Assembly: GCA_031257695.1 (NCBI GenBank)
Contig: JAIROB010000204.1
Coordinates: forward strand, 1-7,008
From: Treponema sp.
GTDB taxonomy: Bacteria > Spirochaetota > Spirochaetia > Treponematales > Breznakiellaceae
Direction of reading: 5' to 3'
Length of the DNA: 7,008 bases
Below, one piece after another: positions 1 through 6,935 of this stretch. Under the pieces are notes generated by a model. The model had not been told where the DNA came from, did not search any database, and was given only the letters and a program-made list of their open reading frames with translations. The translations under genes and the position numbers were made by a program. Position 1 is the first letter of the stretch. Each line of letters begins with the position of its first letter.

Positions 1-2946
1 GGTCTCCAGGAGCTGCCCTATGTTCATACGGGAGGGAACCCCCAGGGGGGTCAGGCACAGGTCCAGAGGAGTGCCGTCTTCCATGTAGGGCATATCCTCC
101 TCCGGCAGAATCCGGGCCACAACGCCCTTGTTGCCGTGGCGGCCCGCCATTTTGTCCCCCTCCCGGAGTTTCCGTTTGGTGGCGATGAGCGCCTTCACCA
201 CTTCGTCCACCCCGGGGCTCAGGTCGTCCCCTTCGGTGCGCTTGAGGCGCTGGATGTCGATGATGGTCCCCTCGATGCCGTGGGGCACCCGGAGGCTGGA
301 GTCCCGCACCTCCTTGGCCTTCTCGCCGAAGATGGAGTTCAGGAGCTTGAATTCCGGAGTGGTTTCGGTCTCGTTCTTGGGGGTTACCTTGCCCACCAGG
401 ATATCCCCGGAGCGCACCTTGGCGCCTACCCGGATTATCCCTTCGGCGTCCAGGTTGTCCAGGCTCTTTTCCGAGGTATTGGGGATATCCCTGGTGATCT
501 TTTCCGGCCCCAGCTTGGTCTCCCGGACTTCGGTGACAAATTCCTTAATATGGATGGAAGTGAACATATCGTCCTTCACCACCCGTTCGGAGATGAGTAT
601 GGAGTCTTCGTAGTTGTACCCGTTCCAGGGCATAAAGCCCACCAGAATGTTGCGCCCCAGGGCAAGTTCCCCGTTCTGGGTGGCGGGACCGTCGGCAATC
701 ACCTGGCCGGCCAGGACCTTCTCCCCTATCTTGACCACCGGCCTCTGGTTGTAGCAGGTGTCCTGGTTGGTCCGCTGGTATTTTATCAGCCGGTATTCAT
801 CCAGGCCCTCGGCGTTGGTTTCCTGAATCCTGGAAGCGTTCTTTCCGGTTTCGTCGGGCTTGACAAGGATGGACTGGGCGGTGACCCGGACCACGGAGCC
901 GTTCCGCCGGGCCTTGACCAGCACCCCGGAGTCGTAGGCGCACTTCCCCTCCATGCCGGTTCCCACCCGGGGCGCCTCGGGAAACACCAGGGGCACCGCC
1001 TGGCGCTGCATATTGGAGCCCATGAGCGCCCGGTTGGCGTCGTCGTGTTCCAGGAAGGGGATGAGGGAAGCGGACACCGAAATGATCTGTTTGGGGGAGA
1101 CATCCATATACTGAATCTCTCCGGGCGCCCTGGTGGTATAGTCCCCCTGGCGGCGGCAGGAGATCTGTTCGTCCGCGAAGGAGCCGTTGGCGTTCAGCCT
1201 GGCCGAAGCCTGGGCGATGACGTACCGGTCCTCGTCCATCGCGGAAAGGTACTCAATATCCCCGGTGGCTACCCCGCCGGAAACCCGCCGGTAGGGGGTC
1301 TCCAGGAAGCCGTACTCGTTGACCCTGGTGTAGTTTGCCATGGAAACGATTAGCCCGATATTCGGCCCCTCCGGGGTCTCGATGGGGCACATACGGCCGT
1401 AGTGGGTGTAGTGCACGTCCCGCACCTCGAAGCCTGCCCGGTCCCGGGAGAGCCCCCCCGGCCCCAGGGCGTTGAGCCGCCGCTTATGGGTCAGCTCCGC
1501 CAGGGGGTTCACCTGGTCCATGAATTGGGAAAGCTGGCTGGAACCGTAGAATTCTTTGATGGCCGCCACCACGGGCTTAATGGAAATCAGGTCCTGGGGT
1601 TTGATGGTGTCCGTCTCTTTCAGGCTCATCCGCTCCTTGGCGATCCGTTCCATCCGGCTGAACGCGGTTTTCATGGCGTTGGCCATGAGCTCCCCCACGG
1701 AGCGGACCCGCCGGTTCCCCAGGTGATCGATATCGTCGGATATTTCATCCCCCACATACACCTTGATCAGGAACTTCATGGTGGCGATGATGTCCGGTTT
1801 GGTCAGGGTAAATTCGGTCAGGGGCGGATCGTGGAGAAACTTCTTGTTCAGCTTGTAGCGGCCCACCTTGCCCAGGTCGTAACGCCGGGAGGTGAAGAAC
1901 ATCCCCTGGAGGTCCTTCTCAGCGGACTCCACCGTGATGGATTCTCCGGGCATGAGCGCCCGGTACACCTCGCCCAGGGCGTCTTCCTTGGAGGGCTCAT
2001 CCCGGGCGGGATCTTCCTTCACAAACTTGATCTCCTCCCGCTCAAAGCAGTTGAGCACCATGGGGGAGTTGAGGGAATCCTCCGCTTCAAAGTCGATAAC
2101 TTCCACGGAGCCGACGCCGTTGCCCAAAAGCTCGTCTATGCTGTGGGGGTGGAGCTTTTCGCCCGCCCGGTAGAGCTTCTTCTGCTCCTCCCCTTCCCCG
2201 CCGTCGACCAAAACCGCGCTGGCGAGCAGTTTGCCGGAGAGCCGCTCCCTGGCATCCCTGTCGTCCTTAACCTCCAGGGTTTCGGTTTTGTAGAAGGCAC
2301 GGATAATGTCCTCCCGGGTTTCGTAGCCCAGAGCGCGGAGGAAGATCGTTCCCAGGATACGCTTTTTCCGGTCTATCTTGGCGTAGATCAGCTCTTTTTT
2401 CTGGTCGATTTCAAATTCCAGCCAGGAACCGCGGTAGGGGATGATCCGGGACGCATAGATCCCCTTCTCATGGTTGAAAATAACGCCCGGGGAACGGTGG
2501 ATCTGGGAAACCACCACCCGCTCAGCGCCGTTAATGATGAAGGTGCCCCGCTCGCTCATGATGGGAACATCCCCCATGTAGATGTCTTTTTGACGAATCT
2601 CGCCGGTTTCCCGAAAGATCAGGTTGATCCGCGCCTTGAGGGGCACCGCATAGGTCAGGCCCTTCTGCTTACATTCATGCTCGGTCAGCTTGATGCTTTC
2701 CTCGTCCAGGGTGTAGTACTCATATTCCAGGGTCATATCGCCGTTGGGACTTTCGATGGGAAAGGTAGCCCTGAATACTTCCTCCAGCCCCTGTTTTTGC
2801 AGGGGCTCCCTGTTCCTAAGCGGTTCCCGCTGCAGAAACCGTTCGTACGAGCTGGTTTGGATGTCGATCAGATCCGGAAGCTCCATCACGTCCTGAATGT
2901 CCTTGCCGATGTATGTTCGTTTTGTGATTGCTTTGGCCTTTACCAT
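1..2946 (-). CDS. rpoB: RNA polymerase beta subunit, 3' end cut by window edge
   Basis: This is the catalytic beta subunit of RNA polymerase, which forms the active-site cleft with beta'. I read 982 uninterrupted codons from the ATG at 2946-2944 to the left window edge. An in-frame TAA at 2961-2959 leaves no longer start; the ribosome site is weak (GGGGG, 4 nt before ATG). Landmarks in order are the fork/rifampicin region (about residues 468-495, including [10 protein letters not shown] and [13 protein letters not shown]), [14 protein letters not shown] (about 520-533), the active-site YEDS with E780-D781, [12 protein letters not shown] (K932 and K940), and [14 protein letters not shown] at the edge. 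The offset to E. coli numbering is 39 at the rifampicin region, 33 at E780 and 133 at K932. The enzyme therefore lacks the roughly 100-residue dispensable insertion (beta i9) found between those last two motifs in E. coli. Residue 492 is Asn where E. coli has Ser531. About 200 C-terminal residues should lie outside the window, probably followed by rpoC. Confidence 0.98.
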   Translation of the reverse strand, partial: MVKAKAITKRTYIGKDIQDVMELPDLIDIQTSSYERFLQREPLRNREPLQKQGLEEVFRATFPIESPNGDMTLEYEYYTLDEESIKLTEHECKQKGLTYAVPLKARINLIFRETGEIRQKDIYMGDVPIMSERGTFIINGAERVVVSQIHRSPGVIFNHEKGIYASRIIPYRGSWLEFEIDQKKELIYAKIDRKKRILGTIFLRALGYETREDIIRAFYKTETLEVKDDRDARERLSGKLLASAVLVDGGEGEEQKKLYRAGEKLHPHSIDELLGNGVGSVEVIDFEAEDSLNSPMVLNCFEREEIKFVKEDPARDEPSKEDALGEVYRALMPGESITVESAEKDLQGMFFTSRRYDLGKVGRYKLNKKFLHDPPLTEFTLTKPDIIATMKFLIKVYVGDEISDDIDHLGNRRVRSVGELMANAMKTAFSRMERIAKERMSLKETDTIKPQDLISIKPVVAAIKEFYGSSQLSQFMDQVNPLAELTHKRRLNALGPGGLSRDRAGFEVRDVHYTHYGRMCPIETPEGPNIGLIVSMANYTRVNEYGFLETPYRRVSGGVATGDIEYLSAMDEDRYVIAQASARLNANGSFADEQISCRRQGDYTTRAPGEIQYMDVSPKQIISVSASLIPFLEHDDANRALMGSNMQRQAVPLVFPEAPRVGTGMEGKCAYDSGVLVKARRNGSVVRVTAQSILVKPDETGKNASRIQETNAEGLDEYRLIKYQRTNQDTCYNQRPVVKIGEKVLAGQVIADGPATQNGELALGRNILVGFMPWNGYNYEDSILISERVVKDDMFTSIHIKEFVTEVRETKLGPEKITRDIPNTSEKSLDNLDAEGIIRVGAKVRSGDILVGKVTPKNETETTPEFKLLNSIFGEKAKEVRDSSLRVPHGIEGTIIDIQRLKRTEGDDLSPGVDEVVKALIATKRKLREGDKMAGRHGNKGVVARILPEEDMPYMEDGTPLDLCLTPLGVPSRMNIGQLLET

Positions 2947-2962
2947 GGTACCCCCACATTAC

Positions 2963-2997
2963 AAAAAGCCCCTGCCTTAGACAGAAGGCCGCAGGGA
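2963..2997 (-). terminator. Intrinsic-terminator-like hairpin between rplL and rpoB (attenuator)
   Basis: On the minus strand a stem CCCTGC...CTT pairs with AAGGCAGGG around a CTGTCT loop, with a 3-nt bulge in the 5' arm. TTTTT (2967-2963) follows one base after the stem. The U-run ends 16 nt before the rpoB ATG. Because the hairpin sits inside the operon, it probably works as a partial terminator that lowers rpoB output relative to rplL, as the attenuator at the same place does in E. coli. A second small hairpin (CGGCG, loop TTACGG, CGCCG at 3021-3006) lies just upstream. The read-through level is unknown. Confidence 0.6.
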
Positions 2998-3072
2998 CGC
3001 CCGCGCGGCGCCGTAACGCCGTTTTACAAACGCCCCTGGTAGAGAGAATATTATTTTTTTTGTTCCTGTAGC

Positions 3073-3465
3073 TTACTGAACTTCAACCGTACCGCCGGCG
3101 GCAGTGACTTGTTCCTTAATCTTGGCGGCCTCATCCTTGGAGATGTTCTCTTTGAGGGGCTTGGGGGCGCCCTCAACAAGATCCTTAGCCTCCTTGAGAC
3201 CAAGACCGGTAACAGCCCGGACCTCTTTGATGACCGCAATTTTCTTGGTGTCATCATAGGCCTTCAAAATAACATTGAATTCCGTCTGCTCCTCCGCTGC
3301 TTCGGCGGGGGCGGCTCCGGCCGCGGCGCCGGGAACGGCGACAGCGACAGGGGCGGCGGCGGAAACACCGAATTTTTCTTCCATGGCTTTAACCAGTTCC
3401 GAAACTTCAAGAACCGTCATGGATGAAATCGCATCTAAAATCTGATCCGTTGTAAGGGCTGCCAT
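3073..3465 (-). CDS. rplL: 50S ribosomal protein L7/L12
   Basis: This is the mobile stalk protein of the large subunit, which recruits and stimulates translational GTPases. The protein is 130 residues. Residues 1-35 or so form the dimerisation domain that attaches to L10 ([13 protein letters not shown]...). An Ala/Gly/Pro-rich hinge follows (about 36-60), then the globular C-terminal domain containing the family signature [14 protein letters not shown] and ending in GGTVEVQ. An in-frame ATG lies 13 codons upstream at 3504. I chose the ATG at 3465 because the family begins at this point and AGGAG (3478-3474) sits 8 nt before it. A 118-nt gap separates it from rplJ. That gap contains a small CGGG-TTTTT-CCCG hairpin (3540-3528), but I see no clear promoter there. 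Confidence 0.98.
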   Translation of the reverse strand: MAALTTDQILDAISSMTVLEVSELVKAMEEKFGVSAAAPVAVAVPGAAAGAAPAEAAEEQTEFNVILKAYDDTKKIAVIKEVRAVTGLGLKEAKDLVEGAPKPLKENISKDEAAKIKEQVTAAGGTVEVQ

Positions 3466-3583
3466 ATTATCTTCTCCTACTATACTCTTTTTATACGCAT
3501 CCATACGGGCGCGTTTCCGGCATTACCCGGGAAAAACCCGACAGGAACGGCAGCGTCCGAAGCCTGAAGGGGAGGTTTCTTGC

Positions 3584-4135
3584 TCAGGCCGCGGGGCCTT
3601 CGGCTTTCTTGTCCGCCACGGCTTTGACGGTCCGCACCAGCCGGGCGTTGACATCGTTCAGGGCCGCGGCAAGATTCCGGACAGGGCCGTTCATCACCGA
3701 CATGAGCATGGAGAGCAGCTCCAGCCGGCCCGGCAGTTTGGAGAAAGCCTCTATCTGTTCGGTGTTGTAAACGTTCTCTCCCACCAGGCCGCCCTTTATC
3801 TTTAACGCCGGGACTTCCCGGGTAAAATCCAAGAGCAGCTTGGCCACCTCGTTGGCGTCTTTAGGGGCAATGGCCACAGCGGTGGGGCCCACCAGGTAGG
3901 AGGACACTTCCCCGGGGGCCTTGGACTGTTCAAAGGCGATCCGCGCGTAGGCGTTTTTTACCACCTTGAACCGGGCTTCCTTTGCCCGGAGGTTTTTTCG
4001 CAGAGCGGTGATTTGCTCCACCGTAAGCCCCCGGTAATCGGCAAAGATAAAGTCCGGCGCCGAAGCGAAATCAGCATACAATTCCGCAATGGCCCTGGTT
4101 TTGGCATCCTGTATTTTTTTAGCGACAATTGCCAT
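3584..4135 (-). CDS. rplJ: 50S ribosomal protein L10
   Basis: L10 is the base of the ribosomal stalk. Its N-terminal domain binds 23S rRNA near L11, and its long C-terminal helix carries L7/L12 dimers. The protein has 183 residues. The globular part (about 1-135) includes FADYRGLTVEQITALR, FKVVKNAYARIA and YLVGPTAVAI, followed by a helical tail from about residue 136. The tail is 48 residues after the LP motif; from memory it is about 35 in E. coli and 44 in Thermotoga, so a third L7/L12 dimer site is possible. The ribosome site AGGAG lies 7 nt before ATG and overlaps the rplA stop codon (TAAAGGAG). The rplA-rplJ gap is only 12 nt, which suggests translational coupling. Confidence 0.98.
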   Translation of the reverse strand: MAIVAKKIQDAKTRAIAELYADFASAPDFIFADYRGLTVEQITALRKNLRAKEARFKVVKNAYARIAFEQSKAPGEVSSYLVGPTAVAIAPKDANEVAKLLLDFTREVPALKIKGGLVGENVYNTEQIEAFSKLPGRLELLSMLMSVMNGPVRNLAAALNDVNARLVRTVKAVADKKAEGPAA

Positions 4136-4147
4136 CGTTATACTCCT

Positions 4148-4825
4148 TTATTCGTTCCCCATGGCGACCCGGACGCCCGGGCCCATGGTAGAAGACACCG
4201 ACACGGTTTCCACAAATTCGCCCTTCGCGTCCACGGGGCGCTTCCTCCTGACCTCCGAAACCACGGCCTGGACATTTTCGGCGAGCTTGTCGGTCTCCAT
4301 GGAAACCTTGCCCACCGCCAGATGCACCACCCCGGTTTTATCAGCGCGGAATTCCACCCGGCCCTTTTTAAGCTCCGACAGGGCGCCCTTGAGGTCAAAG
4401 GTTACGGTCCCGGTCTTGGGGTTGGGCATAAGCCCCCGGCGGCCCAGGATCATGCCGAGCTTGCCCACATCCTTCATCATATCCGGGGTAGCCACCGCCA
4501 CGTCGAAATCCAGCCAGCCGCCCTTTACTTTATCGATCAGATCCTCGGCGCCCACATAGGTCGCCCCCGCTTCCTGGGCTTCCTTTTCCTTTTCGGCCTT
4601 ACAAAATACCAGTATCCGCTTTTCGGAGCGGAACTGATGGGGCAGCACCACCGTATCCCGAACGGACTGGCTCTTTTTCAGAGCGACCTTAACCGAAACA
4701 TCCACGGTTTCGTCAAACTTGGCAAAGGCCAGGGCCTTTACCGTGTCCACCGCCTCTTTGAGGGTATAGGACGCAGCGACATTGTACTTTTTAAGGCTTT
4801 CGGCGTATTTTTTTCCGCGGCTCAT
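4148..4825 (-). CDS. rplA: 50S ribosomal protein L1
   Basis: L1 forms the stalk on the E-site side of the large subunit and helps release deacylated tRNA. In many bacteria it also represses its own operon by binding the rplK leader. The protein has 225 residues, close to the family norm. Domain I is split between the N- and C-termini around a central domain II (about 69-158). Recognisable segments are [30 protein letters not shown], the highly conserved [15 protein letters not shown] (about 128-142) and the C-terminal [11 protein letters not shown]. Its ATG overlaps the rplK stop (ATGA, 4825-4822), and GGAGG (4837-4833) lies 7 nt upstream inside rplK, which indicates tight translational coupling. 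Confidence 0.98.
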   Translation of the reverse strand: MSRGKKYAESLKKYNVAASYTLKEAVDTVKALAFAKFDETVDVSVKVALKKSQSVRDTVVLPHQFRSEKRILVFCKAEKEKEAQEAGATYVGAEDLIDKVKGGWLDFDVAVATPDMMKDVGKLGMILGRRGLMPNPKTGTVTFDLKGALSELKKGRVEFRADKTGVVHLAVGKVSMETDKLAENVQAVVSEVRRKRPVDAKGEFVETVSVSSTMGPGVRVAMGNE

Positions 4826-5253
4826 CTTTCCACCTCCACGCCCATGGCCCGGGCGGTCCCCGCTATAATCCGCATGGCGCCGTCAATATCGTTGGCGGAC
4901 AGATCCGGCATCTTCAACTTGGCGATCTCCTCGCACTTCGCCCTGGGCAGCTTCCCGACCTTGGTCTTGTGGGGCTCCCCGGAACCCTTCTCCAGGCCGA
5001 TAGCCTTCTTGATCAGCACCGCCGCCGGGGGGGTCTTGAGGATAAAGCTGAAGGTCTTATCCGCATACACGGTGATGACCACCGGGATGATAAGCCCGGG
5101 CTCCATAGCCTTTGTCCGGTCGTTAAACTGGGTAACGAAGGTAGGCGCGCTGACCCCGTGGGGGCCCAGAGCAGGGCCTACGGGCGGCGCCGGAGTGGCC
5201 TTTCCCGCCGGACACTGGAGCTTGATAAGAGCGGAAATCTTTTTCTTTGCCAT
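4822..5253 (-). CDS. rplK: 50S ribosomal protein L11
   Basis: L11 binds the GTPase-associated region of 23S rRNA and, with L10 and L7/L12, contacts elongation factors; it is also needed for RelA-type stringent signalling. The protein has 143 residues (142 in E. coli). The N-terminal domain carries the Pro-rich thiostrepton-region motif [14 protein letters not shown] (about 20-33). The rRNA-binding C-terminal domain contains [19 protein letters not shown] and ends in [12 protein letters not shown]. The [18 protein letters not shown] stretch resembles treponemal L11 as I recall it. AGGAG (5264-5260) lies 6 nt before the ATG. The 108-nt gap upstream, to the nusG stop, would be the place for an L1-binding leader. 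It contains a short CCGAA-TT-TTCGG hairpin (5326-5315), but I could not recognise an L1 site. Confidence 0.98.
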   Translation of the reverse strand: MAKKKISALIKLQCPAGKATPAPPVGPALGPHGVSAPTFVTQFNDRTKAMEPGLIIPVVITVYADKTFSFILKTPPAAVLIKKAIGLEKGSGEPHKTKVGKLPRAKCEEIAKLKMPDLSANDIDGAMRIIAGTARAMGVEVER

Positions 5254-5346
5254 GTACTACTCCTTTGTGGTACTAACGTTTTCTGTAAAACTCCCACGAA
5301 CTATAGCGGCCCTCCCGAAAATTCGGCATTGCCCCTATCTTTATAT

Positions 5347-5375
5347 ACTATAGAACTTTAGCTACACTTTCTCCA
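5347..5375 (-). promoter_or_regulatory. Possible internal promoter for rplKAJL
   Basis: On the minus strand TGGAGA (5375-5370, 4 of 6 matches to TTGACA) is followed after exactly 17 nt by TATAGT (5352-5347, 5 of 6 matches to TATAAT). It spans the last codons and stop of nusG and would start transcripts roughly 85 nt before rplK. E. coli has a promoter at the equivalent place. The AT-rich TATATAAAG just downstream gives alternative -10 choices, so the exact element is uncertain. Confidence 0.4.
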
Positions 5376-5916
5376 CCTGCAAAAGATCGACTTCCACCGG
5401 GGCGTTGCGGCCAAAAATCCCGACCATAACCTTCAACTTGTTCTTTTCCTGGTTCACCTCTTCAATGGTCCCCGTGAAGGATTCAAAGGGCCCGTCGATG
5501 ATCTTGACCTGTTCCCCCGGAGCAAAGCTCTGGCGGGCCCGAACCGGCCGCTCGCCCTTAAGCTCCCCGGCCTTCTGCAAAATCCCCCTGGCCTCGTCGC
5601 CGCTTAGACTCGGAGGCTTCCTGCCCGCGGGCCCTAAAAAACCGGAGACCCCCTGGATATTCTTGATCCGTGAGCAGACAGCCTTCCAGTTCAGATCGGG
5701 GAGATCCATTTCAACCAGGATGTACCCGGGCAAATACTTCCGTATCGTGGTCCGCTTTTTGCCGTCCTTAACCTCCACAACCTCTTCGGAAGGCACCTTT
5801 ACATCCCGAACCACCTCTTTGTCCAGATCCCCGGAGTTGAGCATCATGCGGATAGTTTTCTCTATTTTGTTCTCATACCCCGAATAGGTTTGAAGCACGT
5901 ACCAACCAGCCGCCAT
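5362..5916 (-). CDS. nusG: Transcription elongation/antitermination factor NusG
   Basis: NusG binds RNA polymerase across the clamp and affects pausing. Its C-terminal domain links polymerase to Rho or to ribosomal protein S10. The protein has 184 residues (181 in E. coli). The N-terminal NGN domain covers about residues 1-110, starting with WYVLQTYSGYENK and including RKYLPGYILVEMDL and GVSGFLGPAGRKP. After a charged linker, the KOW domain starts near PGEQVKIIDGPF and ends in IFGRNAPVEVDLLQVEKV, a near-exact family ending. The start is fixed by family alignment, but its ribosome site is poor: AGG only 1 nt from ATG, or AAGGGG (5933-5928) 11 nt away, directly after the secE stop. Coupling to secE translation is likely, with an 18-nt gap. 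Confidence 0.98.
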   Translation of the reverse strand: MAAGWYVLQTYSGYENKIEKTIRMMLNSGDLDKEVVRDVKVPSEEVVEVKDGKKRTTIRKYLPGYILVEMDLPDLNWKAVCSRIKNIQGVSGFLGPAGRKPPSLSGDEARGILQKAGELKGERPVRARQSFAPGEQVKIIDGPFESFTGTIEEVNQEKNKLKVMVGIFGRNAPVEVDLLQVEKV

Positions 5917-5934
5917 ACCTTTTTCGACCCCTTG

Positions 5935-6114
5935 CTAAAATACCGCCTGCACGCCCAGGAGCAAAAGCACATCCACCAGCCCGAGCGCCGCGGCGAAAAG
6001 CACCGTGGATATGAGCACCACCTTCACGGAGCTGATAACATCCTCCCTGCCCGGCCATACAACCTTACGGAGTTCCGCGTAGGACTCTTTGATAAACTGA
6101 ACCAGCTTTCGCAT
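5935..6114 (-). CDS. secE: Preprotein translocase subunit SecE
   Basis: SecE is the small inner-membrane subunit that clamps the two halves of the SecY channel. The frame encodes 59 residues from ATG 6114-6112 to TAG 5937-5935. It is the short, single-span form typical of most bacteria, unlike the three-span E. coli protein. Residues 1-25 or so contain the amphipathic surface helix with the conserved motif ELRKVVWPGREDV. Residues about 29-57 form one hydrophobic segment (VKVVLISTVLFAAALGLVDVLLLLGV). The upstream GGAGAAGGTGAT includes an AAGGTGAT match to the anti-Shine-Dalgarno sequence directly before the ATG. The position between tRNA-Trp and nusG supports the call. Confidence 0.96.
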   Translation of the reverse strand: MRKLVQFIKESYAELRKVVWPGREDVISSVKVVLISTVLFAAALGLVDVLLLLGVQAVF

Positions 6115-6144
6115 ATCACCTTCTCCCTGTTAAAAGCTCCCATT

Positions 6145-6233
6145 GAAGCCGCTTACGCGGCAATCAGAAAAGCGGAACAAACCCTTCGAAGCCTACTGCG
6201 TCTTTCATATACATATCAGGCGCAGTAGACTTC
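6145..6233 (-). repeat. Direct repeat copy 1, secE-proximal
   Basis: These 89 bp match 6319-6407 at 81 of 89 positions with no gap, at a constant offset of 174 bp. On the minus strand the copy begins with GAAGTCTACTGCGCCTG, which mimics the 3' end of tRNA-Trp (two bases short of exact over positions 57-73 at most). A partly complementary arm follows (GACGCAGTAGGCTTC, 6201-6187), and the copy ends with a perfect GCCGC-GTAA-GCGGC hairpin (6161-6148) that has a GNRA-type loop. It lies 31 nt before the secE start and encodes no protein I recognise. It could be a dispersed genomic repeat or a duplicated tRNA-flanking segment. Confidence 0.85.
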
Positions 6234-6243
6234 CCCTCCAGTC

Positions 6244-6306
6244 GCAAACTTCCTGTTTGCTCCCTCCGGGCCGGGGTTCGCCCCTTTCGGGGCCATCCAT
6301 GGCCCC
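6244..6306 (-). other. Cluster of small, partly exclusive hairpins in the repeat spacer
   Basis: Between the two repeat copies the sequence is dense in perfect inverted repeats: GGGGCCAT-GG-ATGGCCCC (6306-6289), GCCCC-GAAA-GGGGC (6293-6280, GNRA-type loop), GGGG-CGAA-CCCC (6284-6273) and GCAAAC-AGGAA-GTTTGC (6260-6244). The first three share bases, so not all can form at once. None is followed by a U-run, so I do not call a terminator. No reading frame of note covers the spacer. Confidence 0.6.
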
Positions 6307-6318
6307 TTTTCTTCCCTG

Positions 6319-6390
6319 GAAGCCGCTTACGCGGCAATCAGAAAAGCAGGGCGAACCCTTCGAAGCCCACTGCGCCTTTTATATACATAT

Positions 6391-6407
<17 letters not shown>
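6319..6407 (-). repeat. Direct repeat copy 2, overlapping the tRNA-Trp 3' end
   Basis: This is the second copy of the 89-bp repeat at 6145-6233. Its upstream part (6407-6391) is the tRNA-Trp 3' end itself. AT-rich ATATGTATAT follows, then an inverted copy of the tRNA end, a short GGG-TTCG-CCC element (6358-6349) and the GCCGC-GTAA-GCGGC hairpin (6335-6322). All eight differences from copy 1 are transitions. The downstream spacer is not duplicated next to copy 1, so this is not a simple tandem duplication of the whole interval. Confidence 0.85.

Positions 6408-6410
<3 letters not shown>
6359..6410 (-). repeat. Inverted repeat formed by tRNA-Trp 3' end and downstream copy
   Basis: The arms are 6410-6393 (T-loop to acceptor 3' strand of tRNA-Trp) and 6376-6359, 18 bp each with a 16-nt AT-rich spacer. 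The DNA arms differ at one position. In RNA this becomes a U-G pair, so the transcript can form a continuous 18-bp helix. That helix would use the same bases as the T arm and acceptor stem, so it excludes the mature tRNA fold. Confidence 0.85.
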
Positions 6411-6463
<53 letters not shown>

Positions 6464-6475
6464 CTGTTCCGTCCG

Positions 6476-6649
6476 TTACTTAACCTTTGTTTCCTTGTGC
6501 AGGGTATGTTTCCGGTCAAAGGGGCAATACTTGTTGAATTCCAGCTTTTCCTGGATATTGCGGCGGTTTTTCAGGGTCGTATAATTTTTCCGCTTGCACT
6601 CCGTACACTGCAGCGCGATTTTCTCCACCACCGTCTTTTTGCTAGCCAT
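6476..6649 (-). CDS. rpmG: 50S ribosomal protein L33
   Basis: L33 is a small zinc-ribbon-type protein near the E site of the large subunit. The frame encodes 57 residues from ATG 6649-6647 to TAA 6478-6476: a basic N-terminus, CTEC (15-18), [11 protein letters not shown], and KYCPFD (41-45), followed by the family ending HTLHKETK. Three Cys of the zinc-binding form are present (C15, C18, C42), but the fourth position is Asp45. AGGAGG (6660-6655) lies 5 nt before the ATG. The gene sits between two tRNAs, 16 nt after tRNA-Thr and 12 nt before tRNA-Trp, so its message ends are probably made by tRNA processing enzymes. Confidence 0.96.
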   Translation of the reverse strand: MASKKTVVEKIALQCTECKRKNYTTLKNRRNIQEKLEFNKYCPFDRKHTLHKETKVK

Positions 6650-6665
6650 ACCTTCCTCCTCATCC

Positions 6666-6738
6666 AGCCCTCGAACAGAATCGAACTGTTGACCTTATCC
6701 TTACCATGGATATGCTCTGCCAACTGAGCTACAAGGGC
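6666..6738 (-). tRNA. tRNA-Thr (anticodon GGU)
   Basis: The 73-nt gene gives a complete cloverleaf. The acceptor is GCCCTTG with CGAGGGC, the D stem GCTC with GAGC, and the anticodon stem TATCC with GGATA around loop ATGGTAA, giving anticodon GGT, which reads ACC and ACU. The variable region is AGGTC, and the T stem AACAG pairs with CTGTT around TTCGATT. The discriminator is T, and no 3' CCA is encoded. It is the first gene after the operon promoter, with a leader of roughly 25 nt. Confidence 0.97.
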
Positions 6739-6767
6739 ATTATCCGCTTGTTTTACATAGTTTTAAC

Positions 6768-6796
6768 AGATTATTAGAAACTCACGAACCTGTCAA
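6768..6796 (-). promoter_or_regulatory. Sigma-70-type promoter of the operon
   Basis: The minus strand has a perfect -35 box TTGACA (6796-6791). Two -10 candidates follow: AATAAT (6775-6770, 5 of 6 matches, 15-nt spacer) or TAATCT (6773-6768, 3 of 6 matches, ideal 17-nt spacer). The start site would fall near 6760, just upstream of tRNA-Thr. No comparable element is visible between tRNA-Thr and secE, so this promoter probably drives both tRNAs, rpmG, secE and nusG. Confidence 0.7.
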
Positions 6797-6935
6797 TAGG
6801 CCGCGTCGCCCTGTCAGCAATTCCGAATTCAAAATCCCAGAACCGAAAAGGCCTGCGGATCCCCCTATGGGCCCTAATGAGGTTAACGGGGACGCATATG
6901 GACTAAAACGGGGGGCGGCGGAGTATGCCCGGCGC
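6797..6935. other. Upstream intergenic stretch, no gene identified
   Basis: I find no convincing gene, RNA or mobile element here. All candidate frames lack a ribosome site and family features. On the minus strand, just after the possible upstream stop, GGGC (6932-6929) can pair with GCCC (6918-6915) before a TTTT. This is at best a weak terminator for the upstream gene. Confidence 0.4.

Noticed and set aside
136..1353. 405-residue plus-strand reading frame
   Set aside because: It lies wholly opposite rpoB, whose conserved protein sequence explains the DNA. Its translation is Gly/Pro/His-rich with no recognisable domain, typical of antisense frames in GC-rich genes.
1402..3042. 546-residue plus-strand reading frame
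   Set aside because: It is antisense to rpoB and runs through the rplL-rpoB gap. It shows no family features, and its length results from codon bias in rpoB.
3466..3504. Upstream ATG that would lengthen L7/L12 by 13 residues
   Set aside because: The family begins at MAALTTDQ, and the strong AGGAG ribosome site fits the ATG at 3465. The extension would encode the ribosome site itself.
4013..5353. 446-residue plus-strand reading frame opposite rplJ, rplA and rplK
   Set aside because: All three ribosomal protein genes on the other strand are unmistakable, and one frame crossing three genes in antisense is not credible as a gene.
5873..6058. 61-residue minus-strand reading frame
   Set aside because: It overlaps secE in another frame. 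The secE frame has the conserved surface-helix motif and a membrane segment, whereas this one has neither.
6148..6161. GCCGC-GTAA-GCGGC hairpin as a terminator before secE
   Set aside because: No T-run follows on the minus strand in either repeat copy, so it does not fit an intrinsic terminator.
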